A stretch of DNA of 64,000 bases from Bacteroidota bacterium (GCA_027483445.1 JAIXUS010000045.1:1-64000); one strand, 5' to 3'. Shown: positions 34,053 through 43,329, numbered from the stretch's first letter. Numbers and translations: made by a program. The notes: generated by a model not told the origin, from the sequence alone.

Positions 34053-35579
34053 CTACTCCAGAGGGGGTTCGATTGAAAGGTCGGTCGCAGTGCCTGCACT
34101 GGCCGACGGTGGCGGGGTGGTAGCGGGCATGGGTTGGTCGTAGCGGGGGTCCGAATCGAAGACCAATCCCAGGTCATCGGCCCGGGCGTTGTCGGCGGCG
34201 ATTTCCCGATCCACGTCCTCAGCGTCGTAGCCGTTACCAGAGATCGCTTCCGAGCGACTCATGAGGCCCGCGCGGATGGCGAGCTTCATGGCGTTGTATT
34301 CCTTTTGCGGATCCACCCACTTCCAACCCTGGGGGATCCACTTGGCCGCCTGGTACTGGCGCTGAGATTGGCGATATCCAGTCAAATTGAGCGTGCCCTC
34401 GAGCACCGCCTGGTCCATCCAGGCGCGCCAGATCGGCCGGCACAGCTGGTGCACGATCACACCGTGTTGCAGGGCTTCGCACCGACGGCGAAACTCCAAC
34501 AGGCCAGCACGAATGGAGGAGTAATTCACCTGCGTCAGGTCCCCCGTGAGCATCTCGTAGGTGATGCCCATGGCAGCGGCCACCGCGCGGAACTGCTGGC
34601 GCATGAATTCGGCGTAAGACGATCCCACATCAGCAGGGGCTGAGAACTTGATGTCTTCGCCTGGCTCCAGGATTTGCAGCGTGCCAGGCTCCATGCCCGC
34701 GAGCGCCACACCGTTGGCATCTGCCGCCGACTCGCCCATCAGGTTGTCTTCGGGTGCCATACGGGTGATGAAGCCAGCGAACATGGCGGCGGTTTTTTTG
34801 CGGACCAGTTCGGCATCGTCGTACTGGTCTAGCTCGTTGAGCTTCACGAGCGCTCGGGTGAGCCACGGCTCTCCCCGGATTTGGCCAGGGCGCAAGGGGC
34901 GGAACAGGTGAATCACCTCGCTGGCGTCGATTCGCACAGTCTCCATGCCACCACCGCCAGCATTGCTGGACATCGGGGCCAGCAAGCCATCGTTGGGGTG
35001 CGTGCGATACAGGTGGTAGGCCATCCGACGACCCAGACGGTCGAACTCGATGCCAGCGCGAATGACATTACCGCCGGGCAGATCCCGATTCATGGAGGTT
35101 GGCAGGTGCTCGGCTTCCAGCACCTGGATCTGCATGGCCACCGGCAGACCATCTTCGGTGCGGCGGTAACGCAGTCGGATCAGTGCCTCGCCGCCTTCGA
35201 GCATGGCGCGGGTGGCCAGGGCCTGCAGACCGTAGAAGTCGGTCAGTCCTGCAGCATCGGCCTGTTCGCACCAGTCCCACCAGAGGCTGTGGATGGCTTC
35301 GCGGGTGGTCTGATCCTCGACCATGCTCTGCGGCTTGATGCCAGTACCGATCGCGTTGGCCACAAAGGCTTCGATACCTGCGGCGGCCCAGGCGTTGCGC
35401 CGGACCAGGTCACGGCTCTTGGCGCGCAGTTCGTCTTGGGCCAGCGACAGGGCTGCTACGGCGCCTGGGTTGCTGGGCATCCAGGCCAGGGCGCGCCGCC
35501 CGCCACCGGTGCCGTCATAGACCGGCGTGCCACCGAACATGCGCCGGCTGATGCGGGTCATCGTTTTGAGCCAGGTCAT
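34053..35579 (-). CDS. portal protein (gpB, lambda family)
   Basis: The 508-residue protein carries LVRRNAWAAAGIEAFVANAI, GTGIKPQSMVEDQTTREAIH, VIHLFRPLRPGQIRGEPWL and YEMLTGDLTQVNYSSIRAGL, all diagnostic for the lambda-type portal. Twelve copies form the DNA gate at one capsid vertex. It shares a base with the gpW stop. A right-hand homologue is at 47340-48842. Confidence 0.95.
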   Translation of the reverse strand: MTWLKTMTRISRRMFGGTPVYDGTGGGRRALAWMPSNPGAVAALSLAQDELRAKSRDLVRRNAWAAAGIEAFVANAIGTGIKPQSMVEDQTTREAIHSLWWDWCEQADAAGLTDFYGLQALATRAMLEGGEALIRLRYRRTEDGLPVAMQIQVLEAEHLPTSMNRDLPGGNVIRAGIEFDRLGRRMAYHLYRTHPNDGLLAPMSSNAGGGGMETVRIDASEVIHLFRPLRPGQIRGEPWLTRALVKLNELDQYDDAELVRKKTAAMFAGFITRMAPEDNLMGESAADANGVALAGMEPGTLQILEPGEDIKFSAPADVGSSYAEFMRQQFRAVAAAMGITYEMLTGDLTQVNYSSIRAGLLEFRRRCEALQHGVIVHQLCRPIWRAWMDQAVLEGTLNLTGYRQSQRQYQAAKWIPQGWKWVDPQKEYNAMKLAIRAGLMSRSEAISGNGYDAEDVDREIAADNARADDLGLVFDSDPRYDQPMPATTPPPSASAGTATDLSIEPPLE

Positions 35580-35785
35580 CAGAGTGCCTTGCTCGTGGTC
35601 ACGCGGATCTGGCGGGATTTGGGTGCGCCGGAATCACGAGCCATGGTGGCTTCGACTTCAGCAATCGCAGCCTTCAAATCGGACACGCTGCGGTACTCGA
35701 TGCTCTTGCCCTCGTAGGTCACGCGGTGCTCGCCACTGGCCAGCGCTTCGCGCAAGGCCTGCAGGTGTTCTGGTGTGTAGGTCAT
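35579..35785 (-). CDS. head-tail joining protein gpW
   Basis: The 68-residue protein (LREALASGEHRVTYEGKSIE; SVSDLKAAIAEVEATMA) has the gpW fold pattern with two helices and a beta hairpin. It lies between terminase large subunit and portal, exactly as in lambda. Its homologue at 47129-47338 is about 70% identical by eye. Confidence 0.9.
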   Translation of the reverse strand: MTYTPEHLQALREALASGEHRVTYEGKSIEYRSVSDLKAAIAEVEATMARDSGAPKSRQIRVTTSKAL

Positions 35786-35798
35786 ATTCTGGTCATCC

Positions 35799-37775
35799 TC
35801 AATTCATCCATTTGCTGCGCACCACCCGGCGCGGGTTGGGTTTGGCGCCGCCAGAAGTAACGAGGCCACCGTCGAACTGCTGTTCTCGGGTGGCCTCGGG
35901 GGTTGTGATTTGTTTGGCAACGACTGGTGGGTCGGTGCCGAGTTGTTTTTCGAGTTCTTGCCAGTGCCGGTCTTCGAACCGGTCCAGTCCTGCCGCCGCT
36001 GCCGCCGCGCGGGCGTAGACATAGCAGTCGAGCGCTTCATTGCGCTCACGCATCTTTTGCCACTCTCGGTGGGCAAAGCCGTTGCGGTCGCGCCGGGTGA
36101 TTAACTGCTCGGCGCACAGCTGCTGCAGGTATTCGGCATCTACCTTGGGCAGGTGCACGAAGCCAGCCGGGTAGATCGGCGTGATGCCGTCTTCGGCCAC
36201 CTCGGCGCTTTTGCGCAGGTTGTTGTAGAACTCCAGCTTGGCAATGCCGCCAGCCACCGGGAACACCTTGATGCCCCGGCGCAGCTTCTTGCCGCTGGCG
36301 GTGGCATCCACCGCCGTGGGCGTTCCGATCAGCGCCGCGCCTCCAGCGATGCCCTTGATCGGCATGAGCCGGGCATCGCGGACGCTGCGAACGAAGGCAT
36401 AGGCCTCCTGGGTGGCGTAACCGGTATCCAAGGCCAGGCGCGCCAGGATCAGCTGGCAACCACTGCTGTGCGTCCAGGTCTCGCTCATCAGCTTGGCCAG
36501 GGCTGACCAGACCTCGGTGCGCGCCGTATCCCCCATCAGGACCCGGTGCTCTACCAGCCACGCAGCCTTACCGCGCCCGAAGGCCCAGACCGAAACCTCG
36601 ATGCGGTCCTTCTGTACATCTGCACCGGCGGTCAGCAGCAGACCACCGGCAGGGACGCTGCCGATGCGGTAGTCTTCGCGGCGTTCCAGCAGGCGCTGCC
36701 AATCCGGGGCTTCGCCTTCTTCGACCCAGATCTCACCCAGTTCGGTGTTCTTGAAGGTCTTGATGGCCGAGGCCGAGCGGGAATCCGACATGGCAGCCGA
36801 TTCCCAGGCCCTGGCGATCTCGATCCAGCTGCGCCAGCCCACTGGGCTGTACAGGCTGGAGAGGTGGAACCCGGCCGTGCGTCCAGCTTGTTCTGGCGCG
36901 CAAGCGTGCCACTGGCCGTTTTCCAACATCCAGGTCTTGTGGTGTTCGGCAATCGGTTCACCACAGCCTTCGCAGATGTAGGCTGCTGTTTCTGGCTGGC
37001 CACGCTCCCAGCGAAGCTGCTCAAACCGCAGCCACTGGCGGTGATCGCAATGCGGGCACGGCACAAAGTAGCGGCGCTGGTCCGTTGCTTCGAACTCGCG
37101 CTCCACCGCACTGGCGCCGGCAATCGTCGGGGTCGAGACGATCAGGATCTTGCGCCGGGCAAAGGTGCGGGTGCGCGCCTCGGCCAGGGAGATCGCGTCG
37201 CCTTCACCTTCCACATCCAGCGGGTAGCCGTCGACTTCGTCCAGGAACAGATAGCGCACCGGCATGGAGCGAAGACCCACCGCGCTGTTGGCGCCGGTCA
37301 TCACCAGCACGCCACCATGGAACTCTTTGGCCAGGATGGTGTTGCCGGAGTCCCGACTGCGCGCCGGGGCAATGCGCTCCTGAATGGCAGGGCTTTCCTC
37401 GATCAGCGCGTCAATGCGCTGCTTGGAGGCCCGCTTGGCCATCTCGACCGTGGGCCACACCGCCATCATGGGACCCGGGGCGTGGTGGATCACATAGCCT
37501 ACCCAATTCAGTCCCAGTTCCGTGCCGCCCACCTGGGCGCCTTTCATGAACACCACCCGCTCAATCGGTGACATGGGCGACAAGCAATCCATGATCTCAC
37601 GCAGGTAGGGCGTGCGGCTGGTACGCCAGCGGCCAGGTTCGGAGGCGGCCTTGCTGGAGAGCACGCGGTGCTTGTCGGCCCACTCGGACACCGTGAGCAG
37701 CGGATCGGGGGTGAGACCCTCGCGCCAAGCGCGCTCGATGGCGTCCCAGCCTTCGTAGTAAAGCTCTTCCATCAT
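35799..37775 (-). CDS. terminase large subunit (gpA family)
   Basis: The 658-residue protein has an adapted Walker A VFMKGAQVGGTELG (about residues 76-89), a Walker B RYLFLDEVDGYP, a zinc-ribbon with CPHC and CEGC pairs, and a C-terminal nuclease domain (LALDTGYATQEAYAFVRSVR). gpA-type terminases cut and pump concatemeric DNA into proheads. The start is ATG 37775 (tandem ATG at 37772). It follows the small subunit by 11 bp. The right copy is at 45189-47129. Confidence 0.95.
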   Translation of the reverse strand: MMEELYYEGWDAIERAWREGLTPDPLLTVSEWADKHRVLSSKAASEPGRWRTSRTPYLREIMDCLSPMSPIERVVFMKGAQVGGTELGLNWVGYVIHHAPGPMMAVWPTVEMAKRASKQRIDALIEESPAIQERIAPARSRDSGNTILAKEFHGGVLVMTGANSAVGLRSMPVRYLFLDEVDGYPLDVEGEGDAISLAEARTRTFARRKILIVSTPTIAGASAVEREFEATDQRRYFVPCPHCDHRQWLRFEQLRWERGQPETAAYICEGCGEPIAEHHKTWMLENGQWHACAPEQAGRTAGFHLSSLYSPVGWRSWIEIARAWESAAMSDSRSASAIKTFKNTELGEIWVEEGEAPDWQRLLERREDYRIGSVPAGGLLLTAGADVQKDRIEVSVWAFGRGKAAWLVEHRVLMGDTARTEVWSALAKLMSETWTHSSGCQLILARLALDTGYATQEAYAFVRSVRDARLMPIKGIAGGAALIGTPTAVDATASGKKLRRGIKVFPVAGGIAKLEFYNNLRKSAEVAEDGITPIYPAGFVHLPKVDAEYLQQLCAEQLITRRDRNGFAHREWQKMRERNEALDCYVYARAAAAAAGLDRFEDRHWQELEKQLGTDPPVVAKQITTPEATREQQFDGGLVTSGGAKPNPRRVVRSKWMN

Positions 37776-37786
37776 CAATCCACTGA

Positions 37787-38368
37787 TCAGTCCACTTTCG
37801 GCTGCAGGTCGCCCAGGTCCTGCAGTTGCTGGCGCACGGCGGCGTCCAGCGCCACATGCAAGGCATGCGGATCGACACCGAGTCCGGCGGCCATCTGTGA
37901 CGAAATGCGCGCTGGCCAGTTGAGCCAGGCATCGCGCTCGGCCCGGGCCAGCTTGAACACATGGGCCACGGCCTGTGATCGATCGACCAGTTCACCCTTG
38001 AGGCGGGCAAGGCGCACCTTGTTGGTCTGCGCCTTGACCACCTCGTTGACGGTGCGGGCCTGGAGCAGTGAAGTACCGCCACTCGAGAGCGCTGGGGTGG
38101 GAGGCTCTGTCGTATCCCTTTGTGGACGTGTGGCAGCCTGCGGAATCTCGCTGGCAGGTGCGGAAACCTGCGGAGCCGGTTTATCGCTGGGCAAGTCCGC
38201 TACCGACCTCCGGGTCGGTGTGGTGTTGGCCGCCCATTGGGCATCGGCCACCACCGGATCGATGGTGCCATCCGGCAACTGGCTGATGCGCCCGGTGTCG
38301 ATGGCCTTCTTGACGGCCACGTGCGACACGCCGCGATGGCGCGCGTAGGCGCGAATGGACAGTCCCAT
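37787..38368 (-). CDS. terminase small subunit (Nu1-like)
   Basis: The 193-residue protein starts GLSIRAYARHRGVSHVAVKK, a winged-helix DNA-binding segment. A long low-complexity linker follows, then a conserved helical end (LARLKGELVDRSQAVAHVFK; ERDAWLNWPARISSQMAAGL) of the small-terminase type. It recognises the packaging site and hands DNA to the large subunit. Its promoter region is shared with the divergent small-gene operon starting at 38524. Confidence 0.85.
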   Translation of the reverse strand: MGLSIRAYARHRGVSHVAVKKAIDTGRISQLPDGTIDPVVADAQWAANTTPTRRSVADLPSDKPAPQVSAPASEIPQAATRPQRDTTEPPTPALSSGGTSLLQARTVNEVVKAQTNKVRLARLKGELVDRSQAVAHVFKLARAERDAWLNWPARISSQMAAGLGVDPHALHVALDAAVRQQLQDLGDLQPKVD

Positions 38369-38523
38369 GTGTTGTTCAACTCAGTGCAATTGGGTGGCCT
38401 CCTCGATGTATGGGTCAGGCAAAGGCGAGTGAATCACCCCGGATTAAAAAGCGCTTGGCTTCTGTGGCGCACAGCGCGTGAATGCGGATGTCGATTGACA
38501 AGCAACCCACCAAGGAGCCCCAC

Positions 38524-38799
38524 ATGGCCAAACCCAAGCAACCCACCGCACTCTCCCCTGACGAGATCGAGCTCTTGCTCGAATCGATCGCATTGGACCA
38601 CCTGTTCATCGAAACTCTGCAAACCCGCCACCGCGACAGCCTGGACTTCCACGACGTCAGCGTCTGGGGCGTGAAGAGCGCCTTGCAAGCCGCGTTTGAT
38701 GCTGGATTGCGTGCCGCCGGCGGCGCGCCGAAGCAGACCGTGCACCGCGTGCGCAAAGTCCATCCTGGCAACGGCAGCGCCGCCGCCCTGCAAGCGTGA
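38524..38799 (+). CDS. DUF6900 small phage protein
   Basis: The 91-residue protein has the DUF6900 core IALDHLFIETLQTRHRDSLD, FHDVSVWGVKSALQAAFDAG. The ATG at 38524 is chosen because AAGGAG lies just upstream (38511-38516). Proteins of this family occur near DUF3489 genes and serine recombinases in mobile elements; their job is unknown. First gene of a rightward operon divergent from the terminase genes. Its counterpart is at 44269-44502. Confidence 0.75.
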   Translation: MAKPKQPTALSPDEIELLLESIALDHLFIETLQTRHRDSLDFHDVSVWGVKSALQAAFDAGLRAAGGAPKQTVHRVRKVHPGNGSAAALQA

Positions 38800-38806
38800 G
38801 GGCACC

Positions 38807-39379
38807 ATGACCAGCGCACTCAACCCCAATCAGCAAGTCATCCTGGAGCACGCCGTACAACACAGCGGCGGCAAGATCGTCTGGTTTCCCGAGCACATCA
38901 AGGGCGGCGCCCGCGCCAAGGTGCTCGAGGCTTTGTTCAAACGCGCCCTGATCACGCCCGACGGCGATGACTGGGTGGTGGCCGCCGAGGGCTACGACGC
39001 CTTGGGCCTGCCCCGACCGGGCGCATTGCCACCAACCATCACGCTGGACGATCCGGAACTGGAGGCCGATGTCGCCACTGCCGAGGCCAGTTGGCAGAAG
39101 GCCGCCAAGGACAAGCCGGTTCGCACCCGAGCCGACAGCAAACAGGCCCTGGTCATTGGCCTGCTGAAGCGCCCCGAGGGCGCCACCATCGCGCAGATCA
39201 TGGAGGCCACCGGCTGGCAGCAGCACACCGTGCGCGGGACCCTGGCGGGCACGCTCAAAAAGCGCCTGGGGCTGACCATCAGCTCCAGCAAGGAAGCCGG
39301 CGGTCAGCGCGTTTACCGCATCGATTCCACGGCCACTGTCAATACCACCGCCACCACCACTGAATCGGAGGCTGCATGA
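38807..39379 (+). CDS. DUF3489 protein
   Basis: The 190-residue protein combines an N-terminal helical segment (LNPNQQVILEHAVQHSGGK, FPEHIKGGARAKVLEALFKR) with the C-terminal DUF3489 unit ATIAQIMEATGWQQHTVRG, TLAGTLKKRLGLTISSSKE. The latter looks like a winged-helix fold. It probably binds DNA, but the function is unknown. It overlaps the next gene by 4 bp. The right prophage copy (43771-44217) is shorter in the linker. Confidence 0.75.
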   Translation: MTSALNPNQQVILEHAVQHSGGKIVWFPEHIKGGARAKVLEALFKRALITPDGDDWVVAAEGYDALGLPRPGALPPTITLDDPELEADVATAEASWQKAAKDKPVRTRADSKQALVIGLLKRPEGATIAQIMEATGWQQHTVRGTLAGTLKKRLGLTISSSKEAGGQRVYRIDSTATVNTTATTTESEAA

Positions 39380-39735
39380 ACGTCCGACCCAACTTGGCGC
39401 GCCTCGACGAACTCGGGCAGCGCCTGGCCGACCAGGCGTTTCGCACCCTGATCAGCCTGTGCCCCGAAATCCGCAGCGCCAGCCCAGCGCGCCAGGAGGC
39501 GGTGTGTGCCGCGATGCGGGCCAAGGTGGCACCGGTCACCGACAGCCTGCTCGAAGACGCGCGGCTTGCGCCCTGTTTGGCCGAGGCGGCGTTTCACAAC
39601 GCCGTGCTGACCCTGGCACTGGCGGGCGTCGAAGCCTTGCAAGCCAAAGCCATGAGCCCCATGTACCGATCAACCAGCCCAACCACCACACCAACCAGAA
39701 AGGCCCGTCATGCCCAGCATGTCCATCACCATTGA
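39376..39735 (+). CDS. hypothetical small phage protein
   Basis: The 119-residue protein (LARLDELGQRLADQAFRTLI; RAKVAPVTDSLLEDARLAPC; HNAVLTLALAGVEALQAKAM) appears wholly helical with a basic, low-complexity tail. It is coupled to DUF3489 by ATGA and overlaps the next gene by 26 bp. There is no counterpart in the right prophage, where the flanking genes are directly adjacent. Function unknown. Confidence 0.55.
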   Translation: MNVRPNLARLDELGQRLADQAFRTLISLCPEIRSASPARQEAVCAAMRAKVAPVTDSLLEDARLAPCLAEAAFHNAVLTLALAGVEALQAKAMSPMYRSTSPTTTPTRKARHAQHVHHH

Positions 39736-40072
39736 ACGCACCCCGCTGACCCTCCAGTGGGAGGGCCAAGATATCCAGGTCGAGCAGCTCGGCATCCGGC
39801 TGCCCTTTGCGCGCAAGCCGGTGGATCTGAGGGACATGAGCGCCAGCGGCGACTACATCGTCTACGTCACCGAGACCCGGACCATGACACCCGAGGAGTT
39901 CGATGGCTTTGCTGCCAACCTGCTGATCTCGCGCGACTGGCTCGCGGGCAAGGGTGGCTACGTGGGCAATGGACGCCTGTGCGTGGAAGTCCACGCCCCC
40001 AGTCGCCCGTACCTGTTCGTCGATCCGTCTGGCGGGGACTACGGTCGTTATGTTGCGGCCATATTTATGTGA
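39710..40072 (+). CDS. hypothetical phage protein whose end lies in the RIT terminus
   Basis: The 120-residue protein starts PSMSITIERTPLTLQWEGQD, holds SASGDYIVYVTETRTMTPEE and ends PSGGDYGRYVAAIFM. Its last 9 codons lie within the 26-bp RIT inverted repeat, and the stop straddles the repeat's inner edge. The mirror gene at 43380-43763 ends the same way from the other side. So the natural C-terminus may have been removed and replaced. No family name recognised. Confidence 0.7.
   Translation: MPSMSITIERTPLTLQWEGQDIQVEQLGIRLPFARKPVDLRDMSASGDYIVYVTETRTMTPEEFDGFAANLLISRDWLAGKGGYVGNGRLCVEVHAPSRPYLFVDPSGGDYGRYVAAIFM
40046..40071. repeat. left outer inverted repeat of the RIT element
   Basis: These 26 bp are a perfect inverted copy of 43402-43427. 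They begin CGTTATGTTGCGG and end ATTTATGTG. An inner block ACATAATTTC lies 54 bp further in (40126-40135), mirrored at the other end 52 bp in (43340-43349). At this end the inner block reads CAACATAA, the exact complement of TTATGTTG in the outer repeat. That gives paired recombinase-type arms at the terminus. Confidence 0.85.
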
Positions 40073-40176
40073 TCCAAGATTGGTTTCTCAATAGAAAGGG
40101 CATCTCCAACCCGTGTCTTGACACAACATAATTTCAGCGTTCAGCTGGCAGGTCCACCAACTTTTGGAGACTTGCC

Positions 40177-41397
40177 ATGTTTGACTACCTATACGCCAAG
40201 CAATATGCCATTCAGAGGCAGCGCGATGGTTTATTCGCTCAGGAACGTGAGCGCTATCTACAGCACTGTCATTCGACGGGAAGCACGCGTGTCACCTTAC
40301 AGGGCAAAGGCCAGGCACTTTTGCGATTTGCCAACCACATGCGAATCAGCGATCGAAATGGCATGGATCGACAGCGATTTGATGAAATTGTCGGTCTTGT
40401 CACGGAAAGCAATCCGAGCCCTGGTGCAATTTATGGAGTGAAAAAATGCAGTCAGCCATGGCTCCGATTTCTTGGCTGGCTGGTAGAGCCAGAGAATCCG
40501 AAATTTTTCATCGAGGAGCTTGAAAGCTACGTATCTTGGATGCGCGACGAACGAGGTCTGTCCTCTTCGACAATCGAGCAGTGGACAGAACGACTGACAT
40601 CATTTCTTTGTTGGTATGGTGGCAGGGGGAAAAAATTCTCACAGATCAACATCCATGACATCGACGCTTATTTCGTGGAAATGGGTAAAAACTGGGGGAG
40701 AACCTCATCCGCATACATAGTCACCATGCTGCGGGTCTTTCTGCGACATGCTGCTTCCACGGGAAAATGTGATGCTCGTCTATCCACACTGATTGATCGC
40801 CCTCGAATTTACAGGGATGAAGGGTTGCCTTCAGCACTTGAATGGCCCGACGTCCAGCGTCTACTGGCAAATGCGGATTCCGGCGCTTCGAATGACATTC
40901 GAGATCGGGCCATCATGATGCTGATGGCCATTTATGGGTTGCGTACATGTGAGGTAGCTTCCTTGCGTCTCGATCAAATTGATCGAAAAAATTCAACGCT
41001 GTTGATTCAGCGCGCCAAGAATCGAAGACCGCAGATCTATCCGCTGATCGGCTCTGTGGCAGACGCTCTAGATCAGTACATCAGTACCGTTCGACCTGCA
41101 GTCGAATGCCCAGAAGTTTTTATTCGATTTGCAGCCCCACTATCTCCGATATCTCGAGCGGGATTGAGTACAGCAGTACATCGCAGAATCAAAGAACTTG
41201 GCGTATCAATCAAGCGATCAGGTCCACATTCACTCCGTCACGCATGTGCCGTCAGGCTGCTCTCAGAGGGGTTCAATCTAAATGAAATTGGTGATCACCT
41301 TGGTCACCAGAGTGCATCTGCAACCAGGGTGTATGCCAAGACAGATTTGAGGGCATTGCGTGAGGTTGCTGCATTTGATCTGGGAGACTTGTCATGA
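40177..41397 (+). CDS. ritA: RIT tyrosine recombinase A
   Basis: The 406-residue protein has an N-terminal SAM-like DNA-binding domain and a C-terminal tyrosine recombinase domain. Catalytic residues visible are Arg in AIYGLRTCEVASLRLDQID, the His-x-x-Arg box in GPHSLRHACAVRLLSEG, the downstream His in IGDHLGHQSASATRVYAKTD and the Tyr of RVYAKT. GGAG precedes the ATG at 40177. First of three overlapping recombinase genes, the defining layout of Recombinase-in-Trio elements. Gene name used by analogy with that family. Confidence 0.9.
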   Translation: MFDYLYAKQYAIQRQRDGLFAQERERYLQHCHSTGSTRVTLQGKGQALLRFANHMRISDRNGMDRQRFDEIVGLVTESNPSPGAIYGVKKCSQPWLRFLGWLVEPENPKFFIEELESYVSWMRDERGLSSSTIEQWTERLTSFLCWYGGRGKKFSQINIHDIDAYFVEMGKNWGRTSSAYIVTMLRVFLRHAASTGKCDARLSTLIDRPRIYRDEGLPSALEWPDVQRLLANADSGASNDIRDRAIMMLMAIYGLRTCEVASLRLDQIDRKNSTLLIQRAKNRRPQIYPLIGSVADALDQYISTVRPAVECPEVFIRFAAPLSPISRAGLSTAVHRRIKELGVSIKRSGPHSLRHACAVRLLSEGFNLNEIGDHLGHQSASATRVYAKTDLRALREVAAFDLGDLS

Positions 41398-42338
41398 AAG
41401 TCTCTCAAGTCATCAGCTGCTATCTCGTGTCGCGTCGATCGGTCGGTGTCAGATTGGAAAGCGCTGAGCGCACGCTTTACCAATTCGCCAAGACAGTGGG
41501 CGACTGTGAATTTAAGAAGGTCTCACCTAAATCAGTGTCCAAATTCCTCATGGGATCTGGCTCAATTAGCAACTCTTGGTACCTAAAATACAAACTCTTG
41601 AATGGACTGTACCGATATGCCATAGCTCGTGGATATGTTGACAAGGCACCACTGCCGAGCGATATCCCGGCATTGCCGCCATCGCTGACGCCGCATGTTT
41701 ACTCGACTGAAGAGATTCAACGATTACTTGATGCCACAGTGGTCATCAACAATCCGTGCTGTCCATTGCAAGCATCTTCTTTGAAGTCGCTTCTGATCTT
41801 GTTGTATGGCACGGGACTTCGTGTCAGTGAAGCTTTGTCGCTGAAGATTTCGGACATCAATCTTGCTGAAAAAATCATCACAGTACGTGATACCAAGTTC
41901 TACAAAACGCGGCTGGTCCCACTGGGTGAAAGGGTTTCAGAGGAGCTCAAGCACCACATAATCCGACGAAATTCTCTTCCAATGCCAGACGGAGTGGATT
42001 CAGCTGTATTTGCCATCCGATCTGGTTCTGCACTTGGGTACAGGCAGGTCAACGATTGGTTTGTTCAAGTTAGAAAGGCTGCAAGAATAGGTGCCCCACC
42101 GGGTGAAAAAAAGCCGCCGCGATTACATGACCTCCGTCACACTGCTGCAGTGCACAGAGTCATTCACTGGTATCGATCTAACGAGGATGTACAACGTCTA
42201 CTTCCCCATTTGGCGACGTATCTCGGCCACATCAAAATTAAATCCACACAGCGTTATTTGACGATGACTCCAGAACTCCTGGAGGAGGCAAGTCTCAGGT
42301 TTGCTGTGTACGCCGAAATGGAGGTCGATCATGCGTGA
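41394..42338 (+). CDS. ritB: RIT tyrosine recombinase B
   Basis: The 314-residue protein carries YGTGLRVSEALSLKISDINL (catalytic Arg), RLHDLRHTAAVHRVIHWYRS (His-x-x-Arg) and LATYLGHIKIKSTQRYLTMT (His and nucleophilic Tyr). It overlaps ritA by 4 bp (ATGA) and ritC by 8 bp. RIT elements need all three enzymes; how they share the work is unresolved. Base composition is clearly more AT-rich than the prophages on both sides. Confidence 0.9.
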   Translation: MKVSQVISCYLVSRRSVGVRLESAERTLYQFAKTVGDCEFKKVSPKSVSKFLMGSGSISNSWYLKYKLLNGLYRYAIARGYVDKAPLPSDIPALPPSLTPHVYSTEEIQRLLDATVVINNPCCPLQASSLKSLLILLYGTGLRVSEALSLKISDINLAEKIITVRDTKFYKTRLVPLGERVSEELKHHIIRRNSLPMPDGVDSAVFAIRSGSALGYRQVNDWFVQVRKAARIGAPPGEKKPPRLHDLRHTAAVHRVIHWYRSNEDVQRLLPHLATYLGHIKIKSTQRYLTMTPELLEEASLRFAVYAEMEVDHA

Positions 42339-43329
42339 TCTCAACCTCCTCGGCCCGTGGATTCGTCGATTTCTGCTTGAGCATTTGGTGGCTGAGAGGA
42401 ATCTGTCGCACAACACCCAAATCAGCTATCGCGACACCTTGTCATTGCTATTGCCATTTGCAGGTACCAAGATGCGCAAATCAGTTGACCGCCTTAACGT
42501 CTTTGATATCTCGCCTGGTGTCATTAGATCCTTCCTAGAAACGATCGAATCGGTCAGAAATTGCAGTGTCGCGACAAGAAATCAGCGCTTGGGCGCCATT
42601 CATTCCCTTGCAAAATTTATCGGGATGCGCTCGCCAGAACATGTTTCGTGGTGTGCAGAGGTAAGGTCAATTCCGTTCAAAAAATCGGCCAAGCCAATGA
42701 TCGGCTATCTGGACAAACCTGAGATGGATGCGTTGTTGAATCAGCCGCTCAGATCTACAGTCCAGGGTGCACGGGACTATGCCTTACTACTGTTCCTGTA
42801 CAACAGTGGGGCTCGTGCTGATGAGGCCGCAGGTCTCACCATCGATTGCGTACAAGTGGGTACATCACCTTGTGTCCGCATTCTTGGCAAAGGCAACAAG
42901 TTGAGGTTGTGCCCCCTTTGGCCCTTGACGGTGGCAGCACTTAAGCCGTTGATTTCTGACCGAGATGGCAAGGATCGTGTATTCCTTGGTCGAACAGGCG
43001 ATCCAATAACACGGTTTGGGATCCATCGACTGGTCACAACTTATGCTGCGCTGGCCCTTGGAAATCAAAAGCCACTGAAATGCACACGTGTAAGTCCACA
43101 CACCATCCGACACACAACAGCCGTTCATCTACTTCGAGCAGGCGTAGACATCAATACCATCCGTGCCTGGTTGGGGCATGTCTCGATTGATACCACTCAC
43201 ATCTATGCCGAGGTAGATCTTGAAATGAAGGCCAAAGCCTTGGCCAGTGTGAATATTGAGTCGCTGCCCAAACCCTCAAGCAAGAGAGGGTCAAACAATT
43301 CTGTGATGACCTTTCTGAGCACCTTGTGA
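42331..43329 (+). CDS. ritC: RIT tyrosine recombinase C
   Basis: The 332-residue protein has an N-terminal core-binding domain (LLEHLVAERNLSHNTQISYR), Arg in LYNSGARADEAAGLTIDCVQ, the His-x-x-Arg box SPHTIRHTTAVHLLRAG, and AWLGHVSIDTTHIYAEVDLE with the nucleophile Tyr. ATG 42331 overlaps ritB by 8 bp; a longer upstream frame lies inside ritB. Last gene of the trio, ending 11 bp before the inner right-hand repeat. Confidence 0.9.
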   Translation: MRDLNLLGPWIRRFLLEHLVAERNLSHNTQISYRDTLSLLLPFAGTKMRKSVDRLNVFDISPGVIRSFLETIESVRNCSVATRNQRLGAIHSLAKFIGMRSPEHVSWCAEVRSIPFKKSAKPMIGYLDKPEMDALLNQPLRSTVQGARDYALLLFLYNSGARADEAAGLTIDCVQVGTSPCVRILGKGNKLRLCPLWPLTVAALKPLISDRDGKDRVFLGRTGDPITRFGIHRLVTTYAALALGNQKPLKCTRVSPHTIRHTTAVHLLRAGVDINTIRAWLGHVSIDTTHIYAEVDLEMKAKALASVNIESLPKPSSKRGSNNSVMTFLSTL

